This document shows, piece by piece, positions 8,370-16,328 of a stretch of DNA of 64,000 nt. The notes under the pieces are model-generated. The model ran no database searches. It was not told where the DNA came from and saw only the letters and a list, made by a program, of their open reading frames with translations. Source of the stretch: a virus; the IMG/VR virus record IMGVR_UViG_3300045974_000399, positions 1 through 64,000 of that record. One strand, written 5' to 3'. Position 1 is the stretch's first letter. Each line of letters opens with the position of its first letter. Made by a program: the position numbers and the translations under genes.

Positions 8370-8627
8370 ATGGCATTCATACAAAGAACAGACAACGTAC
8401 AGCACAAGATGTGCTACGGGTGTGGTCAAGAATGGCCTAGATGTAAATGTCTTGAGGGTCCTACTCCGTTTCTTGACCATCACTATAAAGAATGCTGGAT
8501 GCACAAAATCCCTTTTATTCAGGGATGGTGTAAACTATGTGAGGACAAATATGAGCGAGAGCGCCAAAAGATTCTGCCCCGACAGCCCTTACAACAAGAA
8601 ACCCAACAGGCGTTGCCAGGTATGTAA
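8370..8627 (+). CDS. 85-aa Cys-rich, putative zinc-binding protein
   Basis: Six Cys and several His are arranged as CYGCGQEWPRCKC near residue 15 and then HHYKEC, H and CKLC. This spacing fits one or two zinc knuckles. The C-terminus is Gln-rich. It overlaps the next Cys-rich gene by 77 nt in a different frame. Function unknown. Confidence 0.6.
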   Translation: MAFIQRTDNVQHKMCYGCGQEWPRCKCLEGPTPFLDHHYKECWMHKIPFIQGWCKLCEDKYERERQKILPRQPLQQETQQALPGM

Positions 8628-8742
8628 GCAACGTCTTAGTGTGCCTTGTAACTTTTGTCCTGAAGTAGGAACCGACAAGTGTCTAACTCCCGTGGTCTGT
8701 CCTGCGTATGCCCCTGAAATAAGAAATAACACTAAGGAGTAA
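8551..8742 (+). CDS. 63-aa Cys-rich protein overlapping its neighbour
   Basis: The ATG at 8551 has GAGG upstream (8541-8544). The protein carries CQVCKQRLSVPCNFC and two further Cys, a zinc-ribbon-like pattern. It overlaps the end of the preceding gene and stops 4 nt before ThyX. The overlap lowers confidence, but codon positions 8628-8742 have no other gene and the Cys spacing is orderly. Confidence 0.5.
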   Translation: MSESAKRFCPDSPYNKKPNRRCQVCKQRLSVPCNFCPEVGTDKCLTPVVCPAYAPEIRNNTKE

Positions 8743-8746
8743 TAAT

Positions 8747-9457
8747 GTGAACATAATTTTATTGGAATCAACCCCTAATCCAGAGTTGACTTGCGCTCGT
8801 GCGGCAGCGCTCTGCTACAGCCCAGGTGACTGCCAGTCCGTTATAGCTAAGTTAACCGAAAAGAATGACGCTCGGGCATTCTTGGAGAAAATTAGGAGTC
8901 TCGGGCATCTGTCGATCTTTGAGCATGCCTCCTTCACATTTGGCATCGACGGTATCTCCCGAGCTTGTAGCCACCAGCTCGTGCGACACAGGGTTGCCAG
9001 CTATAGCCAGCAGTCACAGCGCTATGTTGAGATGTCAGGTATAGAAGGTAACCTAATAAAGCAAAGCGTGTTTCCACCAACGGTAAAAGCTATTGCACAA
9101 GCAGAGCAGGCGCTTAGGCGAGCAATTGCTGTTTGTGAAGAGTCTTACATCAGGATGGTTCAGTTAGGAATACCTGCGGAGGACGCAAGGTACGCACTTC
9201 CCAACTCTACCCAAACCAATATCATCGTCACCATGAATGCCCGGGAGTTGATGCACTTCTTTACACTCCGGTGTTGTGAGAGAGCACAGTGGGAAATAAG
9301 GGCAATGGCTACTGTGATGCTATTTATCGCCCATAAAGTATTTCCGGTGGCCTTCAACAAAGCCGGCCCTTCATGTGTCAGGGGACCTTGTTCAGAAGGA
9401 AGCATGACATGCGGTAAAATCATGGAAGTACGCCATAAATTCCAGATTGCTGCATAG
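8747..9457 (+). CDS. thyX: flavin-dependent thymidylate synthase ThyX
   Basis: It makes dTMP from dUMP using methylene-tetrahydrofolate, FAD and NADPH. The ThyX signature RHRx7S is complete as RHRVASYSQQS (residues 80-90), followed by QRY. HLSIFEHASFTFGI upstream and the RxxxxALPNSTQTNIIVTMNARELMHFF block downstream are typical of the family. At 236 aa it has normal length. The start is GTG, 7 nt after AAGGAG (8734-8739), because the overlapping ATG at 8745 runs into a stop. It is the last + strand gene and completes a dTTP pathway with the thymidylate kinase. Confidence 0.97.
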   Translation: MNIILLESTPNPELTCARAAALCYSPGDCQSVIAKLTEKNDARAFLEKIRSLGHLSIFEHASFTFGIDGISRACSHQLVRHRVASYSQQSQRYVEMSGIEGNLIKQSVFPPTVKAIAQAEQALRRAIAVCEESYIRMVQLGIPAEDARYALPNSTQTNIIVTMNARELMHFFTLRCCERAQWEIRAMATVMLFIAHKVFPVAFNKAGPSCVRGPCSEGSMTCGKIMEVRHKFQIAA

Positions 9458-9471
9458 TGCTTAGATAGGTA

Positions 9472-9496
9472 AAGGGACGGTATTTCTCCGTCCCTT
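9472..9496 (+). terminator. terminator between convergent arms
   Basis: 9-bp stem AAGGGACGG (9472-9480) / CCGTCCCTT (9488-9496) with a 7-nt loop, followed by CCTTATTT. It lies between ThyX (+) and the last - strand gene and could stop transcription from both sides. Confidence 0.8.
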
Positions 9497-9572
9497 CCTT
9501 ATTTCATGGTCTTCATACAGGATTGAAAACTGACCCTAAATCCTTGATGTTCCTGACGTTACCCAGCACGGA

Positions 9573-10583
9573 TTAAGCATGATGCTTATGCTTTTTACCG
9601 TGCTTTTTTGCCTTTTTCTTGTGCTCGGGCTTGACTGTTTTCCCAGCCTTATCTGCAAGTTCAGGGTGCTTCTTAGCCAGCATTTCCGCCATCTTCTTGG
9701 GGTCCTGTGACTTTATCCACTCAGCCATATCCTCAGATGTATCTGCTACTTGAGTTTCTAGGCTTTTGCCCTTCCCCTTCTTTCCGCGCTTAATTACATC
9801 TTCTGTTGACTCCTGCCCTTCCCCACTACTACCGCCTGGATAAACCCACTGCACAGGAAACTTGGTTACGACACGCTTCCCCTTTTCAAGCATGAACCCT
9901 TTTGGCTTCGCACCATCAGTCGGGGGTGTTATCGGGATTAGCTCTCCCTTTTCACCCTTCTTGTAGTAGTTTTCTTCTTCCTCGGTCTTTCCTCCATCAG
10001 TGTTCTTGTAGTCGAGATACGCGTCGCTCAACACAAGCGTGAAGGGCCCTAGAACAGCGAAAGCCGCAATAGTACCTAAGGTGCCCATTACGCCTATACC
10101 TACATGGCGCATTATCTTTTTCTGGGCATCCAGCTCCTCATCCGTAACTTCCTGACCGTTTGCTATCTTATTCAGAGCCCGACCCGCAAGCTTGGCGTCA
10201 CCAATTTCCTTGGTAATGGGAGATACTGCTTGTTTTGCACTTTCCCGTATCGCCGACTTTACTAGGCCCCACTTGCCAACGCCTTTGCCTTTATCAGGTA
10301 TAACGTTAGTAGTATCAGCTTTATCTTGAGGCTTTACGGTCTCCTCAGCGGGTATAATCTCTGGAACACTTTTCTCCAGGGTTACTTGTTCAGATTGCTT
10401 GGCATCTTGTTTAAGCGTCTTTTGCTTAATGTCATCCAAGATAGACTTCTTTATCTGAATAGTGTGCTTACCCTTAGGGTGTTTGGCGATGTACCGCTTA
10501 CGGAAAGCAATAGATCGGTGCTCCCACCACTCTTTACCTCCGCCAAGTTCTACGTAACGTATGGAGCATCCGACTATCTTCAT
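9573..10583 (-). CDS. 336-aa Lys-rich protein with one hydrophobic segment
   Basis: This is the last gene of the late (-) arm. The N-terminus contains RKRYIAKHPKGKHTIQI, a motif I associate with virion-linked phage proteins. A hydrophobic stretch of about 30 residues near 190 (GIGVMGTLGTIAAFAVLGPF) could be membrane-inserting. The C-terminus is extremely basic, ending HKKKAKKHGKKHKHHA. A role in DNA or membrane interaction during ejection or lysis is possible, but the family is not recognised. It overlaps the stop of the small membrane protein gene upstream (ATGA). Confidence 0.65.
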   Translation of the reverse strand: MKIVGCSIRYVELGGGKEWWEHRSIAFRKRYIAKHPKGKHTIQIKKSILDDIKQKTLKQDAKQSEQVTLEKSVPEIIPAEETVKPQDKADTTNVIPDKGKGVGKWGLVKSAIRESAKQAVSPITKEIGDAKLAGRALNKIANGQEVTDEELDAQKKIMRHVGIGVMGTLGTIAAFAVLGPFTLVLSDAYLDYKNTDGGKTEEEENYYKKGEKGELIPITPPTDGAKPKGFMLEKGKRVVTKFPVQWVYPGGSSGEGQESTEDVIKRGKKGKGKSLETQVADTSEDMAEWIKSQDPKKMAEMLAKKHPELADKAGKTVKPEHKKKAKKHGKKHKHHA

Positions 10584-10738
10584 TTCTTATGTCCCCCTAC
10601 ACTTTCGGTAGTTTTATTACTACTATCCTTGAACGTATAGCCTGTATCGAATACCAGGCAGTATAGAACCAGGATTATCCCTGCCAAGATAAAAAACACA
10701 ATCGGACCTATATTTGAACCCCTACTAATTTTGGCCAT
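10580..10738 (-). CDS. 52-aa single-pass membrane protein
   Basis: This short gene fills the gap between the ligase and the Lys-rich gene. It starts at an ATG with AAGGGGTG upstream. The product has a short basic N-terminus (MAKISRG), one strong hydrophobic helix (about residues 11-31) and a hydrophilic tail ending GGHKK. Its TGA overlaps the next ATG. Size and topology would fit a small lysis or membrane accessory protein, but nothing specific identifies it. Confidence 0.65.
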   Translation of the reverse strand: MAKISRGSNIGPIVFFILAGIILVLYCLVFDTGYTFKDSSNKTTESVGGHKK

Positions 10739-10755
10739 CGTGCCACCCCTTAGAG

Positions 10756-13191
10756 CTAAATGGAAATACCTTTTTTGGCGAGTATTTTCTTGAACTGTTC
10801 AACGCCAATAACTGATACCCCAGATTTTCTAGCTTTGTCTAGCTTACCCCCGGATTCACTTGGGTCTTTAGCTATGAGGTATGTAGTCTGTGCTGACACA
10901 GACCCACTAACAATTCCACCATTATCCTCAATAACCTTTTCCAAGGTCTTATCCCTGAATCCTGTGAAAACAATCCGTGCATCCTGCAAACCTGTTCCCG
11001 CAGCTCTTTCAGGTTTCTTACCGAGCTTTATAACCTTTGCGTTGGCTTTAAGGAACGTGTTGAACTGCTTTATTCCATCCCCAAACTGAATAGAGAAGTT
11101 CTTGAAACCAGGGATTTGAGATACCTCTTCTTTAACCTCACGCTTTGTTTTACCTGTCCAGCGTGAAAACATCTCATCCCCGTACACTCGGTACAGGGCT
11201 TTCATTCTACGTGTTCCGAAGTTACGCCCAAAATAGGGCAACGCCGCAGCCAGGATGTAAATAGGTATACCGTCCAAACCTTTACGAATATTCTCAAATA
11301 TGTTTTCTGCTGACTTCTGCTGGAAACCTTCGATGCCTTTTATGTTACTGATAGACATATTTAGAACTTTGTCCACGGTATCATAGCCCGCATGATAAAA
11401 CTTGTCTACCACGCCTGGACCAATGTCATCGACTCCAATGGACTTGAAGAAAAAGAGTATCTGCTTTATCTTGACTGCAGAATGCTCTGACTCTGAACCG
11501 CTGGTAACAACCAGGTCAACATAGGTTTCATTCCAGTCGTAGTCGCCAAAGCCTTCCTTGTCTGGCATCTGTGCTCGTGCTGCTTTCGTCACCACCTTAA
11601 GAATATGCGGGATTACATCTCCAGCGCGAGTTATCAAAACTTTGGCGCCAGGCCCTACCTTGTTGTCCAGAATGAACTTAGCGTTAAAGGCAGTGGCCTT
11701 ATTGACCCTTACCCCGCCTAGACGTGTAGGCACTATCCAGACTCTGGGTTTGATGAAACCATCTTTGCTCAAGCGCCACTCAACATGGTCAACTATGGCC
11801 TCGACTTGTTCGGTATCTCCAGTCTTAAAAGCGCGAGCGTATCTGGGTTTAAGTTCCTCTGTTTCATTCCCTAACTTCTTACGAATCAGTGCGGAGTTAA
11901 CCTCAACCACCGCGCCATCCATCTCATAGTCAGCTTTCTTTCGGCGCGCGTTGACGTACTCAACCAGCATTCCTTCATTTAGATCTTTGGCTGGAACCAC
12001 CGCGTAGGGTACGATAGAGAAGCCCCACTTCTTCAGGGTCTTAAGCTGCGTTTCTTTATCCATTGTGGATTCTTCAGACATAATGCAGTACGCAGTAACT
12101 GTCATTTTGGGAAGAACGCGCAGATCCGCAGCATTACGATTAAACATACCTCCAGCCATATTGCGTGCTGTGGTATAGGGTTCTTTCGTTCTTTCGTTCT
12201 TGAAAACTACCTTTTTCAGGGCCTCAAACGCAGAATTCCCCAGCATACCTTCTGCCCTAACCGATACATCCTTGGTGGTCTCGGGTATCTTCTTTGGTAC
12301 CCCTGGGATGCTTTGAACATGTCTTAACACGTCTTGACCCACTAAGCCATCCCCACGAGTAGTGGCGGCAGTCAAGGCACCTGTACCTTTTTTGTATTTG
12401 AGCTGTAAACTTATTCCATCAAGCTTATCCGAAAGTACGTACTTGGAGTCCTTTGCTTTGGCCACCCACGCACCTACGCTCTTATTATCTGGCTTTGTCT
12501 TGCGAAGGCTACCCATCGGGTATTCAAGCGTAACGCGCTTTTCACTCTTGGCTACAGGCGCTCCAACCTTCTCCAGAAGCTTAGCCTGCTTAGGGTCTCT
12601 CCTGATTATTATTTCTTTCAGAGCATCATACTGGTTATCTGTCAGCGTAGACTCTTTAGTTTTCACATTATGGTAGTTTCTGTTTGCTGTGGTCGCAGTA
12701 GACATGAGCAATTCAATCGGCAGCTCTTCGCCTGATAGGTAGCGCCCTGCAGCACAAACCAACGTAGGATTCCTGGTTATGGCATACAAAGGAAGAACCT
12801 TATTCAGGTCCTCCTGCGTGAAAGACGCTAGGGTCTTTAATAGGGTCTTGAACACAATTTTTTGGTTGGGTAAAGCTTTGGTTATAATCCGTATCGTTCC
12901 TAGAGGCTTCTTGTTCAGAAGTTTACGAAGGAATATATCAGCAGGGTCTACCTTGGTTAGTCTAGCCGAAAACATACCTTCTGTTTGATACAGAATAAGG
13001 CACTCTCCGGCTTCGTTTATATTCACGGCCAGCGGGGTAAAGAATACCTGTGTTTTTTCCAGGGTGGACTTATACCTGGAGCCCACAAGTATCTCAGTCT
13101 TCCTAACCATAACTTTTGCGGTCTGAAATGTTTTGAGGGCCTTGGTAATGTCCCGCGTAAACAACAAATCCTTTAGGGCTATCTTGGACAC
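10756..13191 (-). CDS. ligA: divergent NAD+-dependent DNA ligase (LigA-like) with N-terminal extension
   Basis: The 811-aa product is longer than typical LigA (about 670). Residues 1-165 are an extension unlike any ligase domain I know. An Ia-like segment (STLTDNQYDAL, 181-191) is followed by the adenylation domain with the active-site motif K-L-D-G at 256-259, then YPMGSL, TRGDG and RAEG. An OB-fold, a helix-hairpin-helix region (IKGIEGFQQKSAENI) and a C-terminal BRCT domain (about 730-811, RIVFTGFRDKTLEKVI) follow. The four Cys of the LigA zinc finger are absent from the segment between OB fold and HhH. By family it seals 5'-phosphate nicks with NAD+. It sits unusually at the end of the late structural arm. 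Confidence 0.9.
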   Translation of the reverse strand: MSKIALKDLLFTRDITKALKTFQTAKVMVRKTEILVGSRYKSTLEKTQVFFTPLAVNINEAGECLILYQTEGMFSARLTKVDPADIFLRKLLNKKPLGTIRIITKALPNQKIVFKTLLKTLASFTQEDLNKVLPLYAITRNPTLVCAAGRYLSGEELPIELLMSTATTANRNYHNVKTKESTLTDNQYDALKEIIIRRDPKQAKLLEKVGAPVAKSEKRVTLEYPMGSLRKTKPDNKSVGAWVAKAKDSKYVLSDKLDGISLQLKYKKGTGALTAATTRGDGLVGQDVLRHVQSIPGVPKKIPETTKDVSVRAEGMLGNSAFEALKKVVFKNERTKEPYTTARNMAGGMFNRNAADLRVLPKMTVTAYCIMSEESTMDKETQLKTLKKWGFSIVPYAVVPAKDLNEGMLVEYVNARRKKADYEMDGAVVEVNSALIRKKLGNETEELKPRYARAFKTGDTEQVEAIVDHVEWRLSKDGFIKPRVWIVPTRLGGVRVNKATAFNAKFILDNKVGPGAKVLITRAGDVIPHILKVVTKAARAQMPDKEGFGDYDWNETYVDLVVTSGSESEHSAVKIKQILFFFKSIGVDDIGPGVVDKFYHAGYDTVDKVLNMSISNIKGIEGFQQKSAENIFENIRKGLDGIPIYILAAALPYFGRNFGTRRMKALYRVYGDEMFSRWTGKTKREVKEEVSQIPGFKNFSIQFGDGIKQFNTFLKANAKVIKLGKKPERAAGTGLQDARIVFTGFRDKTLEKVIEDNGGIVSGSVSAQTTYLIAKDPSESGGKLDKARKSGVSVIGVEQFKKILAKKGISI

Positions 13192-13200
13192 AAGTCACCT

Positions 13201-13647
13201 CTAGACGTGAATTAGATATACTATTTCCAGCGCTGTTACTCCTGTTGCGATATCTCCTGCGGTATTGTCAATCACCAAGTAGATGCTTTCCTCAGGAAGA
13301 TTAGAACCTGAATATACCGCCTTTCCATCTACTTTACAGAATAGGTTATATAAGCCGGAGTTAAGGCTTACTTTAGAGATGGCTTTTGCCTGAAAGATCA
13401 TGTCAATAGATGGTACTTTGGCTGAGGGCCAAGCGACCAAAGACACGGTGTAGTCAGAAGACTCAGACTCAATCTTAAACTCCGTCAAAATACCCTTATA
13501 GGTCTGGACAGGTAACTCTATAGGAAGAGACACCGCGCCAACGTCCACACTAGGTAAAACAAATCTCCGGATTTCATTGTACGCGGCACCATTTAGTTCA
13601 ATCATGTTGGAAAATACTTGCCGGACTATCGGTAATGTCGGGTTCAT
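13201..13647 (-). CDS. 148-aa probable virion or tail-fibre accessory protein
   Basis: AAGGAG precedes the ATG. The protein is beta-rich with balanced charge, like small virion surface proteins, and lies directly downstream of the collagen-like fibre gene with a 9-nt gap. No family is recognised. It may be a fibre partner or cap. Confidence 0.55.
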   Translation of the reverse strand: MNPTLPIVRQVFSNMIELNGAAYNEIRRFVLPSVDVGAVSLPIELPVQTYKGILTEFKIESESSDYTVSLVAWPSAKVPSIDMIFQAKAISKVSLNSGLYNLFCKVDGKAVYSGSNLPEESIYLVIDNTAGDIATGVTALEIVYLIHV

Positions 13648-13656
13648 GTGGGCTCC

Positions 13657-15174
13657 TTATTCCCAGGAATTTACTTCTATTTCAACTATATGAGCTACCG
13701 CTGTTTGATTCCGTATCATTAAGCTATCGAATGACGCCGACCCAACCGCATTACGTTTACCTGCTACTAGATAAGCGATTATCTCATCTGCCATAAAGCT
13801 AGCTTGATAAACGAATGTAGTTGGACTACTGACATTCCAGAGATACAGATTTAATCGGTCAAGAGGAACCTGAATTAAGGCCAGCGAATAATTTTGACCG
13901 GGGCCTATTTCATACTGAGCACTTATTATCCTTCTCCATGATTTGCCATTAAGAAGCAACGCATTTGAGCCATACCCAGGTTCACCTTGAAATCCTTGGT
14001 GACCTTGAGGGCCCTGTGTCCCAGCGCGGTCTACCTTAACTATGGTTGTGAGTATAGCAGAAGGACTTTCACCTATTACTGTTGTAGGATTTTCAACACG
14101 AGCAGCATAGTAAGTACGTCCCACTTGCAGTCGATAGTTCTTGTTTAGATCCTGGATATCCACCATAAACTCTGCTATCGTCGGCTGACAATCTACATCG
14201 CTTTCACTAGAACCAAACCCTGCGCTAACGCCTAGGGTGCGTGTTCCATCATGTAAGCGCAATGCCGACCAGCCGTTTTGACCTAAGAGTTTAAGGCTAG
14301 TAGATACGTTATAAACCCCAACCTCTGTAAAGTTAAGAATAGGCCCGCTAAAGAGTATGCCATTGGTGGGTCCTGACTTAGACCAGATTATGTCTGTCCA
14401 CATGTTTGCCGGAAACGTCAGCATATCTGCGAAGAGCTGAGTGTAGATCAAAAGCGTGGTTCCGCCTTGAGTACCCTGAAGCCCGCGAAAGCCTTGCGCT
14501 CCGTCTACACCCTGCACCCCTTGAACACCTTGATAGCCGCGTACACCTTGTGAACCCTGATGACCTTGTGAACCTTGGACACCGCGAAAGCCTTGTGCTC
14601 CATCTCCTCCAGATTCTCCAGTTGAACCCTGTGGACCCTGTGAACCCTCCGACCCCTGTGGGCCCTGAACTCCAGTATCGCCCTGGGTTCCAACGGGTCC
14701 TTGATGACCTTGAACACCTTGTGCTCCGGTATCACCTTGCGAGCCTTGCCCTCCACTTGTTCCAGATAACCCCTGTGAACCCTGATGACCTTGTACGCCG
14801 TCAATACCAGAAAATCCTTGTGGGCCTTGATATCCTTGTGGGCCTTGTGGGCCCCTTTCACCTTGAAAGCCGTCCTCTCCTGCTTTACCTTGTGGTCCAC
14901 TAGAACCTTGTGCTCCAGAAAAACCCTGTGAACCTTGCGGGCCCCTAAATCCTTGTACGCCTTGCCGACCCTGATAGCCTTGCGGGCCCTGGGGACCTGT
15001 TGTTGGGCCGCCTGGATTAAGGTCGATAATTGTAATCATTCCCTCACTACGAGCACGCCAAATGTCAACGGTTATAACTTCAGTTTGTATCGCCTCTCCT
15101 GGGTATAGGGTTTCTCCATCCAAAAAAGATATGCCGCCCGTTCCAGCTAAAGCAGTTGCAGTAATTTTATACAT
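13657..15174 (-). CDS. collagen-like tail fibre protein
   Basis: The order in the 505-aa product is as follows. An N-terminal module of about 50 residues (MYKITATALAGTGGISF) is shared with the fibre gene at 52325-53743 and is probably the virion-attachment part. About 180 residues of Gly-X-Gln collagen-like triplets (GPQGPQGYQG type) follow from residue 60. Next is a C1q/TNF-like beta-sandwich (about 242-390), one more short collagen stretch, and a final beta-domain. Collagen triplets form trimeric rods, and C-terminal beta-sandwiches trimerise and bind ligands. By inference it is a host-recognition or decoration fibre. The start has only a weak GGGGCC site. Confidence 0.85.
   Translation of the reverse strand: MYKITATALAGTGGISFLDGETLYPGEAIQTEVITVDIWRARSEGMITIIDLNPGGPTTGPQGPQGYQGRQGVQGFRGPQGSQGFSGAQGSSGPQGKAGEDGFQGERGPQGPQGYQGPQGFSGIDGVQGHQGSQGLSGTSGGQGSQGDTGAQGVQGHQGPVGTQGDTGVQGPQGSEGSQGPQGSTGESGGDGAQGFRGVQGSQGHQGSQGVRGYQGVQGVQGVDGAQGFRGLQGTQGGTTLLIYTQLFADMLTFPANMWTDIIWSKSGPTNGILFSGPILNFTEVGVYNVSTSLKLLGQNGWSALRLHDGTRTLGVSAGFGSSESDVDCQPTIAEFMVDIQDLNKNYRLQVGRTYYAARVENPTTVIGESPSAILTTIVKVDRAGTQGPQGHQGFQGEPGYGSNALLLNGKSWRRIISAQYEIGPGQNYSLALIQVPLDRLNLYLWNVSSPTTFVYQASFMADEIIAYLVAGKRNAVGSASFDSLMIRNQTAVAHIVEIEVNSWE
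14463..14997 (-). repeat. collagen-like tandem repeat tract
   Basis: The coding DNA is a run of imperfect 9-nt units encoding Gly-X-Gln triplets (G-P-Q, G-S-Q, G-V-Q, G-H-Q). Gln rather than Pro dominates the third position. Codons vary between copies, so the repeat is kept at protein level, though it remains a likely site of length change by recombination. Confidence 0.85.
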
Positions 15175-15189
15175 GGCGCGGCCCCAATG

Positions 15190-15846
15190 CTATAATGCAG
15201 TTATTGGTTCAATCAGACAGTGTATTCTGAAGTTTGAGTTTGGGGCGTAATTCCTATACCGATGATGTACCCCAGCTAACTTACCTGAGGCATTTCTTTC
15301 AGCTTCCACATTTGTACTTTTGACGGCAGTTTCAGGACCTGTGTTGCCGCCCCAAGTCCAGTTAGACATGGTGCTTACTCGCTGTGAAACAATCTCGATA
15401 TGCCCATTAAAATTCTCGCTTGGCAGTACACCCCTACCAGAAATGTGTATCGTCATATCACCTACTTTAGACGTACTTGATCCATTCATAAGCGACTTAG
15501 CGGTCTTGATACGCCATACAAAAGGATTCTGATTGGCTATTTTCAAGAACGTAGATACTCGGGCAACGCCTTTTGGCATAGGATTAGGTCCCTTATATAT
15601 TCTGGACGTATCTTTCCAGCATCTCTGGACGTAGGCCATACACCAAGCCAAGCCTACAGGTAACCCTAGGTCCTTTAGAAAAGAGTCAATCTCAGGGCTT
15701 CTATTATTCCCTTGATACTCACGGACATAGCTATAGCTAGATGCAATATTAACCAGTCTCGAACCTGTTTCAGGTGGAAGAGTAGCATTAGAAGATACTG
15801 GAGTTATGAAGAGAATAAAGATAGTGTAAAGGATGAGAGCTTTCAT
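15190..15846 (-). CDS. secreted CHAP/NlpC-type peptidoglycan hydrolase, probable endolysin
   Basis: Residues 1-21 form a signal peptide or signal anchor (MKALILYTIFILFITPVSSNA). The catalytic part has the Cys-His hydrolase pattern: EIDSFLKDLGLPVGLAWCMAYVQ with Cys69 at the start of a helix, then GHIEIV with His149 on a strand, followed by WTWGGN. Such enzymes cleave amide bonds in peptidoglycan. With its own signal the protein would reach the periplasm by Sec, so the holin may only time lysis. It lies 12 nt downstream of a three-helix membrane protein, the usual holin-endolysin order. A tail-associated role is less likely. Confidence 0.75.
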   Translation of the reverse strand: MKALILYTIFILFITPVSSNATLPPETGSRLVNIASSYSYVREYQGNNRSPEIDSFLKDLGLPVGLAWCMAYVQRCWKDTSRIYKGPNPMPKGVARVSTFLKIANQNPFVWRIKTAKSLMNGSSTSKVGDMTIHISGRGVLPSENFNGHIEIVSQRVSTMSNWTWGGNTGPETAVKSTNVEAERNASGKLAGVHHRYRNYAPNSNFRIHCLIEPITAL

Positions 15847-15858
15847 TCCCTCCTCCTA

Positions 15859-16206
15859 TTACATCGCTGCTCGCGATATACAGTTTGATAGGGCATAGGC
15901 TAGCCCTGCTAGAAATATTGATCCAGATATATTCCGCTTAACGAATACTTCATCCAGAACATTGTATCCAAACCCCTTTAGTGCCCCGATAAGCATGAAG
16001 TATATAACCAAGAAAAACGCCACAGCACAAAGCTGTGCGGAAAACATGGCCATGGTATTACTTATCGTAGCAAAGCCATTGAAGATTATTGAACCGAAGA
16101 AAATCACAGACAGAATCAGGATAATAATCGTAAACTGCGACTGATTCCAGTTTTTGGGATTAAGCCGGGGTTTAATCCACATTAAGAGATTTAGCAAAAA
16201 GTCCAT
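15859..16206 (-). CDS. putative holin (115 aa, three membrane helices)
   Basis: Three hydrophobic segments lie at about residues 24-46, 51-73 and 91-108, with a basic loop before the first and a short tail. The ATG at 16206 is chosen because AAGGAGG lies directly before it; an earlier TTG would place this site inside the gene. The gene is the first after the promoter-like element at 16237-16251 and lies immediately before the endolysin. Topology and position suggest a class I holin, but there is no diagnostic motif. Confidence 0.6.
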   Translation of the reverse strand: MDFLLNLLMWIKPRLNPKNWNQSQFTIIILILSVIFFGSIIFNGFATISNTMAMFSAQLCAVAFFLVIYFMLIGALKGFGYNVLDEVFVKRNISGSIFLAGLAYALSNCISRAAM

Positions 16207-16236
16207 GGTTAAGCCTCCTTGAATCAATTTAACTAC

Positions 16237-16251
16237 TACCCTAAATTATGA
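16237..16251 (-). promoter_or_regulatory. candidate late promoter upstream of the lysis genes
   Basis: On the - strand this reads TCATAATTTAGGGTA, one of four copies of a 15-bp element found in late-arm intergenic gaps. It lies 31 nt before the holin ATG and just downstream of a terminator. Confidence 0.6.
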
Positions 16252-16276
16252 AGGTATTGGATTATGCTTATACAGA

Positions 16277-16312
16277 AATACCGGCGTTACTATTGAAAGT
16301 AACGCCGGTATT
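16277..16312 (-). terminator. terminator hairpin after the radical SAM genes
   Basis: Perfect 15-bp stem AATACCGGCGTTACT (16277-16291) / AGTAACGCCGGTATT (16298-16312) with a 6-nt loop. It ends the fibre/radical SAM unit before the lysis promoter. On the - strand it is followed by ATTTCTGTATA. Confidence 0.8.
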
Positions 16313-16328
16313 CTACACAGATAGTGCA

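Noticed and set aside
8422-8742. A longer 106-codon start for the small Cys-rich gene at 8551
   Set aside because: The extension would fully overlap the preceding gene and has no ribosome binding site, while the ATG at 8551 has GAGG upstream.
14406-14903. Open frames on both strands in the collagen repeat, and a possible CRISPR-like repeat array
   Set aside because: The repeat is a 9-nt coding triplet tract with no unique spacers, and the other frames are by-products of it.
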